Part shown: piece by piece, positions 8,530 to 16,022 of the stretch
Layout: every line of letters starts with the position of its first letter
Numbering within the stretch: position 1 is the stretch's first letter
DNA from: an uncultured Fenollaria sp.
GTDB taxonomy: Bacteria; Bacillota; Clostridia; Tissierellales; Peptoniphilaceae
Length of the DNA stretch: 23,243 nt
Assembly (NCBI RefSeq): GCF_934202865.1
Contig: NZ_CAKPYL010000015.1
Coordinates: 1 to 23,243 of the forward strand
Reading direction: 5' to 3'
Made by a program: the position numbers and the translations under genes
The notes under the pieces: generated by a model
The model's database searches: none
Seen by the model: only the letters and a program-made list of their open reading frames with translations
Told to the model about the DNA's origin: nothing

Positions 8530-9889
8530 CTTGATAAGCCTAGTAATATTGGCCTTGCTGCTCACTTCATGTGCGCCAAAAAATACAGTAGCAAACCCAG
8601 ACTTATATGGCGTATGGCAAGTAAAAGAGATAAAGGACGTCGAAGAAAAGCAAAAAGAGGTCGACGCGGCACTTAGGGTAGACGACTACATCTACATCAG
8701 TGACGATGACTACATTATAGGTAACGACGTTATCAAAGACGCCAAAACTAAATATAGAAAAGTATCTTTGAAGGACTATCTATTCTTTAATTACAAGATA
8801 GAGCTTAATGATACGGGTGGCCTTGATGCAGATGTTTACTCAATCTACGAAGATGATAGCTTCAGATACGACCTCATCATAAGTGAGGACAAGATGATGA
8901 TTAAGCTAGGCAAGTACCTTTACACGCTTACTAAGACTGACAAGGCACTTGATGAAGTGCATATGAAGGAGCTAGTTGCTCTTGTTGATAGCACTGAAGC
9001 TGATGCTAGTGAAGCTGTAGATGAGAATATAGGCTTTTTACTAGGTCTTAGAGAGGACAAAGACGGTGTATCGACTTATAAGACCATATATATGCAGCCA
9101 TACAAGGGCGAGGCTTATGAGCTTGATTACCTACTAGTACCAAGGCGCGATGGCTTTGCGAGGATTGAGTGCGCCAAAATTGAAAAGGACGGCGCCTATC
9201 AAGAAGACTTCTTAGTTATTAATGATCATGTCAATACATTTGAATCGCTTGTGCTTTATGATGGGCAAAACGAAAAAGCGCTTGATAGGATGAGAAAGAT
9301 ACTCTTCGTTGGCAACGATTATTTCTCATATGAGATAGAGTCAAAGCTTAGGGACAACGGCGACATAGGCATATATTTCTTAGATAATTATAGCCAAAAC
9401 AATAAAGCCGCTCTCCGTGAACTAATAGATGAGAGCGAAACAGATAATACAAAGACTTATAAGATGGATGAGTTTAAAAACAGCTTAAACGATGCGAGGA
9501 ACTTAACTGTTGAGAGGAACAATGGCTACTGGATACTTAAGCAGAGGGACTATGACATGAAGTATCCGGGCCTATATAAGGACAGCTACGTCATGAAGAA
9601 GCCAAATAAAAATCTTGTGCGCTTCGACGAGCTCTACTTCAATTACGAGACTTTGAAAGAGAAGTTTCCTAAGCTTAAGGATGCCTTTAGTGCGCCAAAC
9701 AAGTCCATGGTCATGATATATAAGGACAAGACGCTCGCTGCCTACAGTGTATATAGAGACGAGATTATGGACGAGATCTTCTCCATTGACTTAAACTCAA
9801 AGATAATAATGAATGAGTGGGCACTTGGCCAATACGGCGATATGTGGAAAGAAAAATTTATCTCGCTTGGTGCGAAGAAGATAAAATAA
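8513..9889 (+). CDS. Large surface lipoprotein of unknown function
   Basis: Predicted 458-aa lipoprotein. A short basic n-region and hydrophobic stretch end in the lipobox LLTSC, with C20 as the lipidated residue, so it should be anchored outside the membrane. No family was recognised in the mature part. Residues about 30-145 read like a small beta-rich domain beginning LYGVWQVKEI, and the rest is rich in Asp, Glu, Lys and Tyr with no further membrane segment. AAAGGAG (8499-8505) precedes the ATG by 7 bases and lies within the kinase gene, so it is the third gene of the two-component operon. A role as accessory sensor or as regulated output is inference from context only. Confidence 0.85.
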   Translation: MKKILSLISLVILALLLTSCAPKNTVANPDLYGVWQVKEIKDVEEKQKEVDAALRVDDYIYISDDDYIIGNDVIKDAKTKYRKVSLKDYLFFNYKIELNDTGGLDADVYSIYEDDSFRYDLIISEDKMMIKLGKYLYTLTKTDKALDEVHMKELVALVDSTEADASEAVDENIGFLLGLREDKDGVSTYKTIYMQPYKGEAYELDYLLVPRRDGFARIECAKIEKDGAYQEDFLVINDHVNTFESLVLYDGQNEKALDRMRKILFVGNDYFSYEIESKLRDNGDIGIYFLDNYSQNNKAALRELIDESETDNTKTYKMDEFKNSLNDARNLTVERNNGYWILKQRDYDMKYPGLYKDSYVMKKPNKNLVRFDELYFNYETLKEKFPKLKDAFSAPNKSMVMIYKDKTLAAYSVYRDEIMDEIFSIDLNSKIIMNEWALGQYGDMWKEKFISLGAKKIK

Positions 9890-9895
9890 TTAGGC

Positions 9896-9924
9896 TTGCA
9901 AATAGGGCTCATATGTAGTATAAT
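9896..9924 (+). promoter_or_regulatory. Sigma-A-type promoter for the small membrane protein gene
   Basis: TTGCAA at 9896-9901 and a perfect TATAAT at 9919-9924 are separated by 17 bases. The predicted transcription start is near 9931. It lies just after the lipoprotein stop codon, with no terminator between, so the next gene may receive both readthrough and its own transcription. Confidence 0.8.
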
Positions 9925-9949
9925 TAGTAATCATAGCGAAGGTGAAGTA

Positions 9950-10330
9950 ATGGGTACTATAAAATCAATTTTAGAAAAAATACTTACAGAAGTAAAACCA
10001 TATATGACAGAGACATCGCTTCTATTCATAGTTGCACTTGTCTTTGCTGTTTTAGTTTTATTTTTGCACATAGCCTTTATTAAGTATAAGTTTGTTAAGT
10101 ATATACCGACTATAGGCTTAATAATATTTGCTGCTGTAGTTTTATTAAAGGGCAATAAGAGAAGCATATTGCAAGCGTCAATCGTTGATATGAAGCTTGC
10201 CATCATATCCTTAACGGCGGCATTTACATCACTCTTTGTAGCTATAGCGATGGGGTCGATGGCGAAGAGGAGAAAGTCAAGGAAGACCAGAGTAAGTACA
10301 AAAGCTAAGAGTGAAGAAACAAGTAAATAG
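9950..10330 (+). CDS. Small membrane protein, three predicted helices, unknown function
   Basis: A 126-aa protein with three hydrophobic segments (about 23-43, 52-67 and 83-103) and a strongly basic C-terminal tail (AKRRKSRKTR) that probably stays in the cytoplasm by the positive-inside rule. No family was recognised. The start is ATG 9950, preceded by AAGGTG (9939-9944) at 5 bases. An upstream in-frame TTG at 9896 is the -35 box of the promoter and cannot be part of the coding sequence of that transcript. The gene is followed by a strong terminator, so it is probably monocistronic or the last gene after the two-component operon. Confidence 0.75.
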   Translation: MGTIKSILEKILTEVKPYMTETSLLFIVALVFAVLVLFLHIAFIKYKFVKYIPTIGLIIFAAVVLLKGNKRSILQASIVDMKLAIISLTAAFTSLFVAIAMGSMAKRRKSRKTRVSTKAKSEETSK

Positions 10331-10350
10331 AGTAGATCATATAAAAATAC

Positions 10351-10380
10351 AAGAGTAGACAGATTTGCCTACTCTTTTTT
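10351..10380. terminator. Intrinsic terminator, probably bidirectional between converging genes
   Basis: An 8-bp perfect stem, AAGAGTAG (10351-10358) with CTACTCTT (10369-10376), is followed by a T run on the plus strand. On the minus strand the stem is followed by GTATTTTTAT, so it can also end the recX/GIY-YIG transcript. The minus-strand gene's stop codon lies within the right arm. Confidence 0.88.
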
Positions 10381-10632
10381 TGCGTCTTCTTCTATTAACT
10401 TTAATTTAGCTTCTTTCGTAAGCTTTTTAATCGCTGCCTCTCTTTGCATCGCTTCTTCCTTAGTGAGGAAGCTCTCGTAATGAACCAGCTCAAATGGGCC
10501 GCGGCCTCTTGTGTACTTCGCGCCCTTACCGCTCCTATGTTTTTTTATGCGCTTATAAATATTATCAGTGTAGCCGGTGTAGATGGAGCCGTCCTTGCAC
10601 CTAAGCATGTATATATAATAAAGCTTATTCAT
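10369..10632 (-). CDS. GIY-YIG domain protein (UPF0213/YhbQ-like)
   Basis: Small 87-aa single-domain member of the GIY-YIG nuclease superfamily. The N-terminal motif reads YYIYMLRCKDGSIYTGYT, which contains both halves of the signature, followed by a conserved Arg (YKRIKKHRSGKGAKYT) and a Glu-containing region (EAAIKKL). The length matches the stand-alone YhbQ/YazA group of bacterial proteins, whose physiological substrates are poorly known. Its ATG overlaps the recX stop codon by one base (TAATG), so it is translationally coupled to recX and has no clear site of its own. This linkage with recX hints at a DNA metabolism role, but that is inference. Confidence 0.9.
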   Translation of the reverse strand: MNKLYYIYMLRCKDGSIYTGYTDNIYKRIKKHRSGKGAKYTRGRGPFELVHYESFLTKEEAMQREAAIKKLTKEAKLKLIEEDAKKE

Positions 10633-11072
10633 TATAAATCGACTATGTCCTTTATGTCGGAGTAGTCAAAGCCTCTGCTTATTAAAAAGCGAATGATCTT
10701 GTTCTTTCTCTTGTATGGATCAGTCTCGCTCTTAGTCGCTTCGAGCTTTCTCTCGTAAGCCTCTTTAAGCGCTTCATACTCCATATCACTTGCTTCTTCT
10801 ATCGCTTCTTCAATCTTATCGTCATCGATGCCTCTTTGTTTTAGTTCGTAGACTATCTTTCTCGCGCCTTTGTTCTTAATACGAAAACTATCTTCCACAA
10901 AAAATTTTATGTATAAATCGTCATCAACAAGGCCCACTTCTTCTATGTAGTCACATACTTCACTCGTTTCTTCATCGCTGAAGCCTTTCCTGATCAAGTA
11001 ATCGTAGACATCTTTCTTCGTCTTAATGTTCTTCAAATATTTAATTGCATAGTTATAAGCTTTCTCGTTCAT
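10632..11072 (-). CDS. recX: RecX-family regulatory protein
   Basis: RecX binds RecA filaments and modulates their activity in recombination and SOS induction. The 146-aa protein shows the family's three helical repeats: AYNYAIKYLKNIKTKKDV with LIRKGF at the N-terminus, a central YIEEVGLVDDDLYIKFFVED followed by ARKIVYELKQRGI, and a C-terminal IIRFLISRGFDYSDI. The size is on the short side but within the range of the family. The ATG is preceded on the minus strand by AGAGGTG (11083-11077) and a consensus-like promoter. The recA gene is not in this window. It is divergently arranged with the FHA/rodA/pbpA operon and forms an operon with the GIY-YIG gene downstream. Confidence 0.9.
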   Translation of the reverse strand: MNEKAYNYAIKYLKNIKTKKDVYDYLIRKGFSDEETSEVCDYIEEVGLVDDDLYIKFFVEDSFRIKNKGARKIVYELKQRGIDDDKIEEAIEEASDMEYEALKEAYERKLEATKSETDPYKRKNKIIRFLISRGFDYSDIKDIVDL

Positions 11073-11090
11073 GATACACCTCTATAATTA

Positions 11091-11119
11091 ATTCTAACAG
11101 ATTAGTAAATATTTTTCAA
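11091..11119 (-). promoter_or_regulatory. Promoter of the recX operon
   Basis: Read on the minus strand: TTGAAA (11119-11114), a 17-base spacer and TAGAAT (11096-11091). The predicted start is near 11084, giving a leader of only about a dozen bases that contains the AGAGGTG ribosome binding site. Confidence 0.7.
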
Positions 11120-11125
11120 TATCCA

Positions 11126-11154
11126 TAGCAAAAACTATTGATTTGTGATAAAAT
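11126..11154 (+). promoter_or_regulatory. Promoter of the FHA-rodA-pbpA operon
   Basis: TAGCAA (11126-11131), a 17-base spacer and TAAAAT (11149-11154). The -35 is weak, but the whole 30-base element matches the one in front of ktrB at 25 of 30 positions. Its -35 lies 6 bases from the recX -35, so the two promoters are back to back. The predicted start near 11161 leaves a very short leader. Confidence 0.6.
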
Positions 11155-11172
11155 AAAGGTGAGGTGAAAGCT

Positions 11173-11592
11173 GTGGACTTTTTTTCAATACTGTCTATGA
11201 TATTAAAATATATATTCATCATAATTATATATGCCTTCGTTTTTCAAATAGCGAAGATGATTTTTCAAGACATTAAGTCTACTCAAGTCTCGAGGAAGGG
11301 CGCTTACTTAATGCTTATCGATGACGAGGAGAAGGACAAGATATATCCAATCAGAGAGAGTTTAAGCGTTGGCCGTGATAGGTACTCGGACATAAGGCTT
11401 GACTACAAGTTTGTATCGAAGAACCACTTCATCATCGAAGAGGACGAGGGAGAGTACTACTTAACGGATCTTGATAGTAAGAACGGGACTTATGTCAATG
11501 GAACTAAGATCGAGGACGAAGTCATCTTAGAAGACGGCGACATCATTGAGCTTAATGACATTAGATTTGTTTTTGTTAATAGGGAGATATAA
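11173..11592 (+). CDS. Membrane-anchored FHA-domain protein
   Basis: A 139-aa protein with one N-terminal transmembrane helix (about 8-30) and a cytoplasmic forkhead-associated domain (about 57-135) that should bind phosphothreonine. The FHA signature is complete: VGRD (G67, R68), SKNH (S82, H85) and SKNGTYVNG (N104, G105). The start is GTG 11173, chosen because GAGGTG (11161-11166) is 6 bases upstream; a GTG at 11164 overlaps that site and is unlikely. The following rodA starts directly after its stop codon. FHA proteins next to RodA and PBP genes are known from Actinobacteria, where they link Ser/Thr kinases to cell-wall synthesis. No kinase gene is visible here. Confidence 0.9.
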   Translation: MDFFSILSMILKYIFIIIIYAFVFQIAKMIFQDIKSTQVSRKGAYLMLIDDEEKDKIYPIRESLSVGRDRYSDIRLDYKFVSKNHFIIEEDEGEYYLTDLDSKNGTYVNGTKIEDEVILEDGDIIELNDIRFVFVNREI

Positions 11593-12822
11593 ATGAAAAA
11601 GAAAGTAAACATATCAAGGCCTTTACTATTGGTCTTCATGTTTGTAATACTTGAACTAAGTTTATTCTTCTTTTACAAAGACATGAAACCAACTAAAAAT
11701 TTTATATATTATACGACTGGCGTACTTGTACTTATCTATTTACTAAATATCTTGCTTATAAAGATATCACCAAAGGCGGACCGCTACTTAAACCTTATAG
11801 TCTCAATGCTATTTTCAATAGGGACCTTCGAAATATTAAGGCTTGATGAGGCAAGTGGCTTTAGACAAATCATATGGATAAGTTTAGGCATAGTTGTTTT
11901 TTATCTAGCCATCTTCATAATGACGGCAATGAAAAATAAATTTGATAAGATGTTTTTCCTAGTCTTGGCACTCATCTACATACTCTTTATAATAACGCTT
12001 GTCTTTGGCAAGACAAAGTATGGGGCGAGAAACTGGATAAGGATAGGCAAGATTAGGTTTCAACCGGGTGAGTTCATCAAGATACTCTATATATTCTTGC
12101 AGGCGATTTACTATAAAAATTATAAGCGCTACGCCTCAATCAAGTTTGGTCCAGAGATATTCACACTTATCTCATATAGCTTCATAATGTTTTTCTTCTT
12201 GCAAAGGGATCTTGGCTCAGCAGTTATTATCTACGGTATGATGATGTTTAGCGAGTTTGTCTTTGAGAAGAAAAAATATATAAAGTATGTGAATCTGATT
12301 TTAGCAGTCGTTATGAGCGTCGTGAGCTACAAGCTATTTAGCCACGTAAGAATAAGGGTACTAAGCTTTATAGATCCATGGGACTATATGGATGGCATCG
12401 GCCTTCAAATAACACAGTCGCTCTTCGCCATCAGTTCAGGTGGTTTCATCGGAACAGGCATCGGACTAGGGCTGCCAAACACTATACCCGTTGCAACAAG
12501 CGACTTTATCTTCGCAGCTATATGCGAGGAGATGGGTACACTGGTTGGTATCGCAATCATAATGCTATTCATCATGCTAATATCAAGAATGTTTAAGATA
12601 TCACTAAAGTCGAATGACACATTCTACAAGGCGCTGAGCTTCAACTCGGCGGTATTATTCTCAATTCAGTCGCTACTGATTTTAGGCGGCGTACTTAAGC
12701 TAATACCACTGACAGGGGTTACCTTGCCCTTCGTTGCCTATGGAGGCACATCGATCCTCGCGTCTTTCATAGTACTAGCCATGGTGCAGTTTTCAAGCAT
12801 AGAAGGTGAAGTCGATGGATAG
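11593..12822 (+). CDS. rodA: SEDS peptidoglycan polymerase (RodA/FtsW/SpoVE family)
   Basis: Polytopic glycosyltransferase of 409 aa that polymerises lipid II, working with a class B penicillin-binding protein. The chain is hydrophobic throughout, with about ten helices, and carries the family landmarks QRDLGSA (R205, D206), the long loop with IDPWDYMDGIGLQITQSL, the glycine-rich GGFIGTGIGLG, ATSDFIFAAICEEMG, and the C-terminal PLTGVTLPFVAYGGTS from P372. The ribosome binding site AGGGAGA (11581-11587) lies at the end of the FHA gene. It overlaps pbpA by 8 bases. Whether it serves elongation (RodA) or division (FtsW) cannot be settled from sequence by eye; the FHA-SEDS-PBP order resembles the actinobacterial rodA-pbpA locus. 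Confidence 0.93.
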   Translation: MKKKVNISRPLLLVFMFVILELSLFFFYKDMKPTKNFIYYTTGVLVLIYLLNILLIKISPKADRYLNLIVSMLFSIGTFEILRLDEASGFRQIIWISLGIVVFYLAIFIMTAMKNKFDKMFFLVLALIYILFIITLVFGKTKYGARNWIRIGKIRFQPGEFIKILYIFLQAIYYKNYKRYASIKFGPEIFTLISYSFIMFFFLQRDLGSAVIIYGMMMFSEFVFEKKKYIKYVNLILAVVMSVVSYKLFSHVRIRVLSFIDPWDYMDGIGLQITQSLFAISSGGFIGTGIGLGLPNTIPVATSDFIFAAICEEMGTLVGIAIIMLFIMLISRMFKISLKSNDTFYKALSFNSAVLFSIQSLLILGGVLKLIPLTGVTLPFVAYGGTSILASFIVLAMVQFSSIEGEVDG

Positions 12823-14206
12823 GACGAATAAGAGAATTATTATTTCACTACTAATATTTTTAACGGCATTCTTTGGGATTATAGTCTACTTGACATATTT
12901 CCAACTGTTCTTGGCAAAGGACATTAAAAACAATCCTTACAATAGAAGGAATAGGGTCGACGAAGAGAACGTTATTAGAGGAAATATTTACGATAGGAAT
13001 GGCGTGGTCCTTGCCGAAACAAAGGTAAAAGGCGAAGAAAAGACTAGGGTATATCCATTTGGACAAAGGTACTCGCACGTCATTGGTTATACTAGCAAAA
13101 AGTATGGTAAGCAAGGTCTTGAAAGCACCTTTAATGACGTTTTGACAGGCACTGACAAGGACGACTATTTCAAGGACATAAGAAAGATATTTAACGACAG
13201 AGCTGGTAAGTCACTAGTTTTGTCTATAGATAACAATTTAGAAGCGCTTATTGAGAAAAATTTTGCTAAGGAAAAAGGCGCCGTCATCGTTATGGACAAC
13301 AGGACTGGAGAGATACTTGCAATGCACTCAAACCCTGGCTTTAATCCATCCACCATTGACCAAAACTGGGACGACTTTGTTAACTCAAATAATGGCGAGC
13401 TCCTAAATAGAGCAACGCAAGGCCTATATCAACCGGGATCGACATTTAAACTTGTTAGTGCTATGGCGATACTTAAGTCAAAGCAGGACCTAAGCTACAC
13501 AGATACAGGTAAGGAGACAGTTGACTCATATATATTCAAAAACTCTGGCGGCAATAAATATGGTGAGGTCAATCTAAACACTGCCATGAGCAAATCCATT
13601 AACACATATTTTATAAATAAAGTTATGAATATGGATAAGGATGAATTTTTTGATACGATTGAAGAGTTTTACATCGATAAGAACTTTGATTTTGATTTGG
13701 TTTTTGCTAAGTCAAAGCTAAATAGAGACGCCGGCAAAACTGAGATTGCGTCTGACGCCATTGGCCAAGGCTCGATACTCGTTAGTCCACTCAATATGCT
13801 TATGGCGACGAGTGCCATCTGCAAGGAAGGCGTTATGATGAAGCCTTATTTAGTCAAGATGGTCAAGGACAATAAGGGCACTTTGCTTGAATCAACTAAG
13901 AGTGAAGTATACAAGACCATAGGCAAGAAAGAGGACGCTGATAAGGTTAAAGCGGCGATGATAGAGACAGCAAGGACTGGAACAGCAAGCTCCTTACAAA
14001 GAAAGGGCTTTACAATAGGTGCCAAAACTGGTACTGCTGAGCTTGGTAAGGGTAAGTACAACGCTTGGCTCGTAAGCTTTATCCAGTCTGATAAGCTTGA
14101 CTACAGTATCTGCGTTGTGAGTGAAGACCAAAGAAAGATGGGCTATCAAATGCAAGGCATTACTAAGATGATAAATGATTATCTAATAAAAAATTATAAT
14201 AAATAG
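12815..14206 (+). CDS. pbpA: Class B penicillin-binding protein (transpeptidase)
   Basis: Membrane-anchored D,D-transpeptidase of 463 aa that cross-links peptidoglycan as partner of the adjacent SEDS protein. It has an N-terminal helix (about 9-30), a short PBP-dimer-like region (RGNIYDRNGVVLAET), and a transpeptidase domain with the three active-site motifs: STFK (nucleophile S209, K212), SIN (S261, N263) and KTGT (K404-T407). It is small for class B, closest in size to actinobacterial PbpA. The ATG at 12815 follows AAGGTG (12803-12808) by 6 bases; the in-frame GTG at 12806 overlaps that site and was rejected. The 8-base overlap with rodA suggests coupled, stoichiometric synthesis. Confidence 0.94.
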   Translation: MDRTNKRIIISLLIFLTAFFGIIVYLTYFQLFLAKDIKNNPYNRRNRVDEENVIRGNIYDRNGVVLAETKVKGEEKTRVYPFGQRYSHVIGYTSKKYGKQGLESTFNDVLTGTDKDDYFKDIRKIFNDRAGKSLVLSIDNNLEALIEKNFAKEKGAVIVMDNRTGEILAMHSNPGFNPSTIDQNWDDFVNSNNGELLNRATQGLYQPGSTFKLVSAMAILKSKQDLSYTDTGKETVDSYIFKNSGGNKYGEVNLNTAMSKSINTYFINKVMNMDKDEFFDTIEEFYIDKNFDFDLVFAKSKLNRDAGKTEIASDAIGQGSILVSPLNMLMATSAICKEGVMMKPYLVKMVKDNKGTLLESTKSEVYKTIGKKEDADKVKAAMIETARTGTASSLQRKGFTIGAKTGTAELGKGKYNAWLVSFIQSDKLDYSICVVSEDQRKMGYQMQGITKMINDYLIKNYNK

Positions 14207-14220
14207 AAAGGGATGTTAAT

Positions 14221-16014
14221 ATGGACGAATTAAAAACAAGAGATCAAATTGACGAACAATTTAAGTGGGATTTGACAAAAATCTTTGAAAGCGATGAAAA
14301 GTGGGCTGAAGAATATGATAGCTTCTGCAAAGACTTTACAAAGCTAAGTGACTATGAAGGAAAGCTTGGTGAAAGCGCTAAGACTTTATATGAATTCACT
14401 AAGTTAAAATATGATTTAATTCATAGACTTGAATTAATTTATGTTTATGCAAGCTTAAAATTTTCACAAGACACTACAGATACTAAGAGCCAAGAACTTA
14501 TAGGTAAGGCGCAAAGTGCTGATATTAAGTTCTCAACTAGCTTAGCCTTTGAATCACCTGAAATATTAAAATTAGGAAGAAAGAAGATTGAAGACTTTAT
14601 TGCTGAAGAAAAAGGCCTTGAAGAGTACAGAAAGACTTTCGAAGACATACTTAGATACGAAGCACACACTTTAAGTGAAAAAGAAGAAGCACTTCTATCT
14701 AAAGCAGGTGACCTATATAGCGCACCAGATGACATCTACCAAATGTTCTCATACGCTGATTTAAAATTTGATTCAGTAGCTGATAAAGATGGCAAGATGC
14801 ATCCACTAAGCCCAGGCGTATTCACTAAGCTATTGTCTTCAGATGATGAAGTATTAAGAAAAAATACATTCAACACATACTATGACAATTACGCTGACCA
14901 TATCAATATGCTTGCGGCTACATTAAAGGCAGCAGTTAAGAAAAACATTTTCAGAGCTGAAGTAAGAAACTTCAAGAGTGCTAGAGAAGCTGCATTATTC
15001 GCGAATGCTGTTGATGAAAAGATCTATGACAATCTAATCGAGTCAGTTCATGACAAGATTCATTACCTTCATAGATACATGAAGCTTAGAAAGAAATACA
15101 TGGGACTTAAAGAGCAACACATGTATGATATCTACATGCCTATGCTTAGCAGCTTAAAATTTGAAATTGATTATCCAGAAGCAACTGAAATTATAAAAGA
15201 AGCAATCGCTCCTCTTGGCAAAGAATATCAAGACATTGCTTATAAGGGATATCATTCAAGATGGGTTGACGTTTATGAAACAAAGGGCAAAAGAGGCGGA
15301 GCCTTCTCATCAGGCGTTAAGGGCACTTATCCATACATCTTATTGAATCATAATAAGTCAGTTGACTCACTATTCACATGCTGCCATGAGATGGGGCACT
15401 CAATGCACTCATACTTAACAAACACAACTCAACCGATCCAATACGCTAACTACAGCATATTCTTAGCAGAAATCGCTTCAACTATGAATGAAACACTATT
15501 AACTCATTACATGATTGACAATGCTAAGACTAAAGAAGAAAAATTATACTTCATAGACAATTATCTTGAATCATTTAGAACTACATTATACAGACAAGCG
15601 ATGTTTGCTGAATTTGAAAATATTATTCACAAATACGCTCAAGAAGGCGGCACTATAAACGCGGACTTCTTAAACAAGACTTACTACGATTTAAATAAGT
15701 TCTACTATGGTGACGATGTAGTTGTTGATGACAAAATCAAGTACGAATGGGCTAGAATACCTCACTTCTACTACAACTTCTACGTATTCCAATACTCAAC
15801 AGGCATCAGCTGCGCAACTGAATTTGCTAGAAAAGTGCTTTCAAAAGAAGAAGGAGCAGTTGAAAAATATCTTGGCTTCTTGTCAAAGGGCTCAAGCGAG
15901 TACCCAATCGACATACTTAAAGAAGCTGGCGTAGATATGACTACTAAGGACCCAATACTAAACAGTTTAGATACATTTAACGAGTTCATGGATAAGTTTG
16001 AAGAACTTATGTAG
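14221..16014 (+). CDS. pepF: Oligoendopeptidase F (M3B metallopeptidase)
   Basis: Cytoplasmic zinc peptidase of 597 aa that cleaves short oligopeptides. The zinc site HEMGH (H389, E390, H393) and the downstream ligand Glu in FLAEIAST (about E417) are present, along with the typical N-terminal M3 region. The length matches the PepF/PepB family. AAAGGGA (14207-14213) is 7 bases before the ATG, and only 14 bases separate it from pbpA, with no terminator, so it may be part of the upstream operon. By eye it uses AGA and GAA almost exclusively where its neighbours use AGG and GAG freely, a pattern shared here with the ribosomal protein genes and suggestive of high expression. Confidence 0.95.
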   Translation: MDELKTRDQIDEQFKWDLTKIFESDEKWAEEYDSFCKDFTKLSDYEGKLGESAKTLYEFTKLKYDLIHRLELIYVYASLKFSQDTTDTKSQELIGKAQSADIKFSTSLAFESPEILKLGRKKIEDFIAEEKGLEEYRKTFEDILRYEAHTLSEKEEALLSKAGDLYSAPDDIYQMFSYADLKFDSVADKDGKMHPLSPGVFTKLLSSDDEVLRKNTFNTYYDNYADHINMLAATLKAAVKKNIFRAEVRNFKSAREAALFANAVDEKIYDNLIESVHDKIHYLHRYMKLRKKYMGLKEQHMYDIYMPMLSSLKFEIDYPEATEIIKEAIAPLGKEYQDIAYKGYHSRWVDVYETKGKRGGAFSSGVKGTYPYILLNHNKSVDSLFTCCHEMGHSMHSYLTNTTQPIQYANYSIFLAEIASTMNETLLTHYMIDNAKTKEEKLYFIDNYLESFRTTLYRQAMFAEFENIIHKYAQEGGTINADFLNKTYYDLNKFYYGDDVVVDDKIKYEWARIPHFYYNFYVFQYSTGISCATEFARKVLSKEEGAVEKYLGFLSKGSSEYPIDILKEAGVDMTTKDPILNSLDTFNEFMDKFEELM

Positions 16015-16022
16015 GAGGAACT

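Noticed and set aside
12378..12596. Alternative open frame inside rodA on the plus strand
   Set aside because: It is an out-of-frame shadow of a conserved membrane-protein region, with no start site and an implausible composition.
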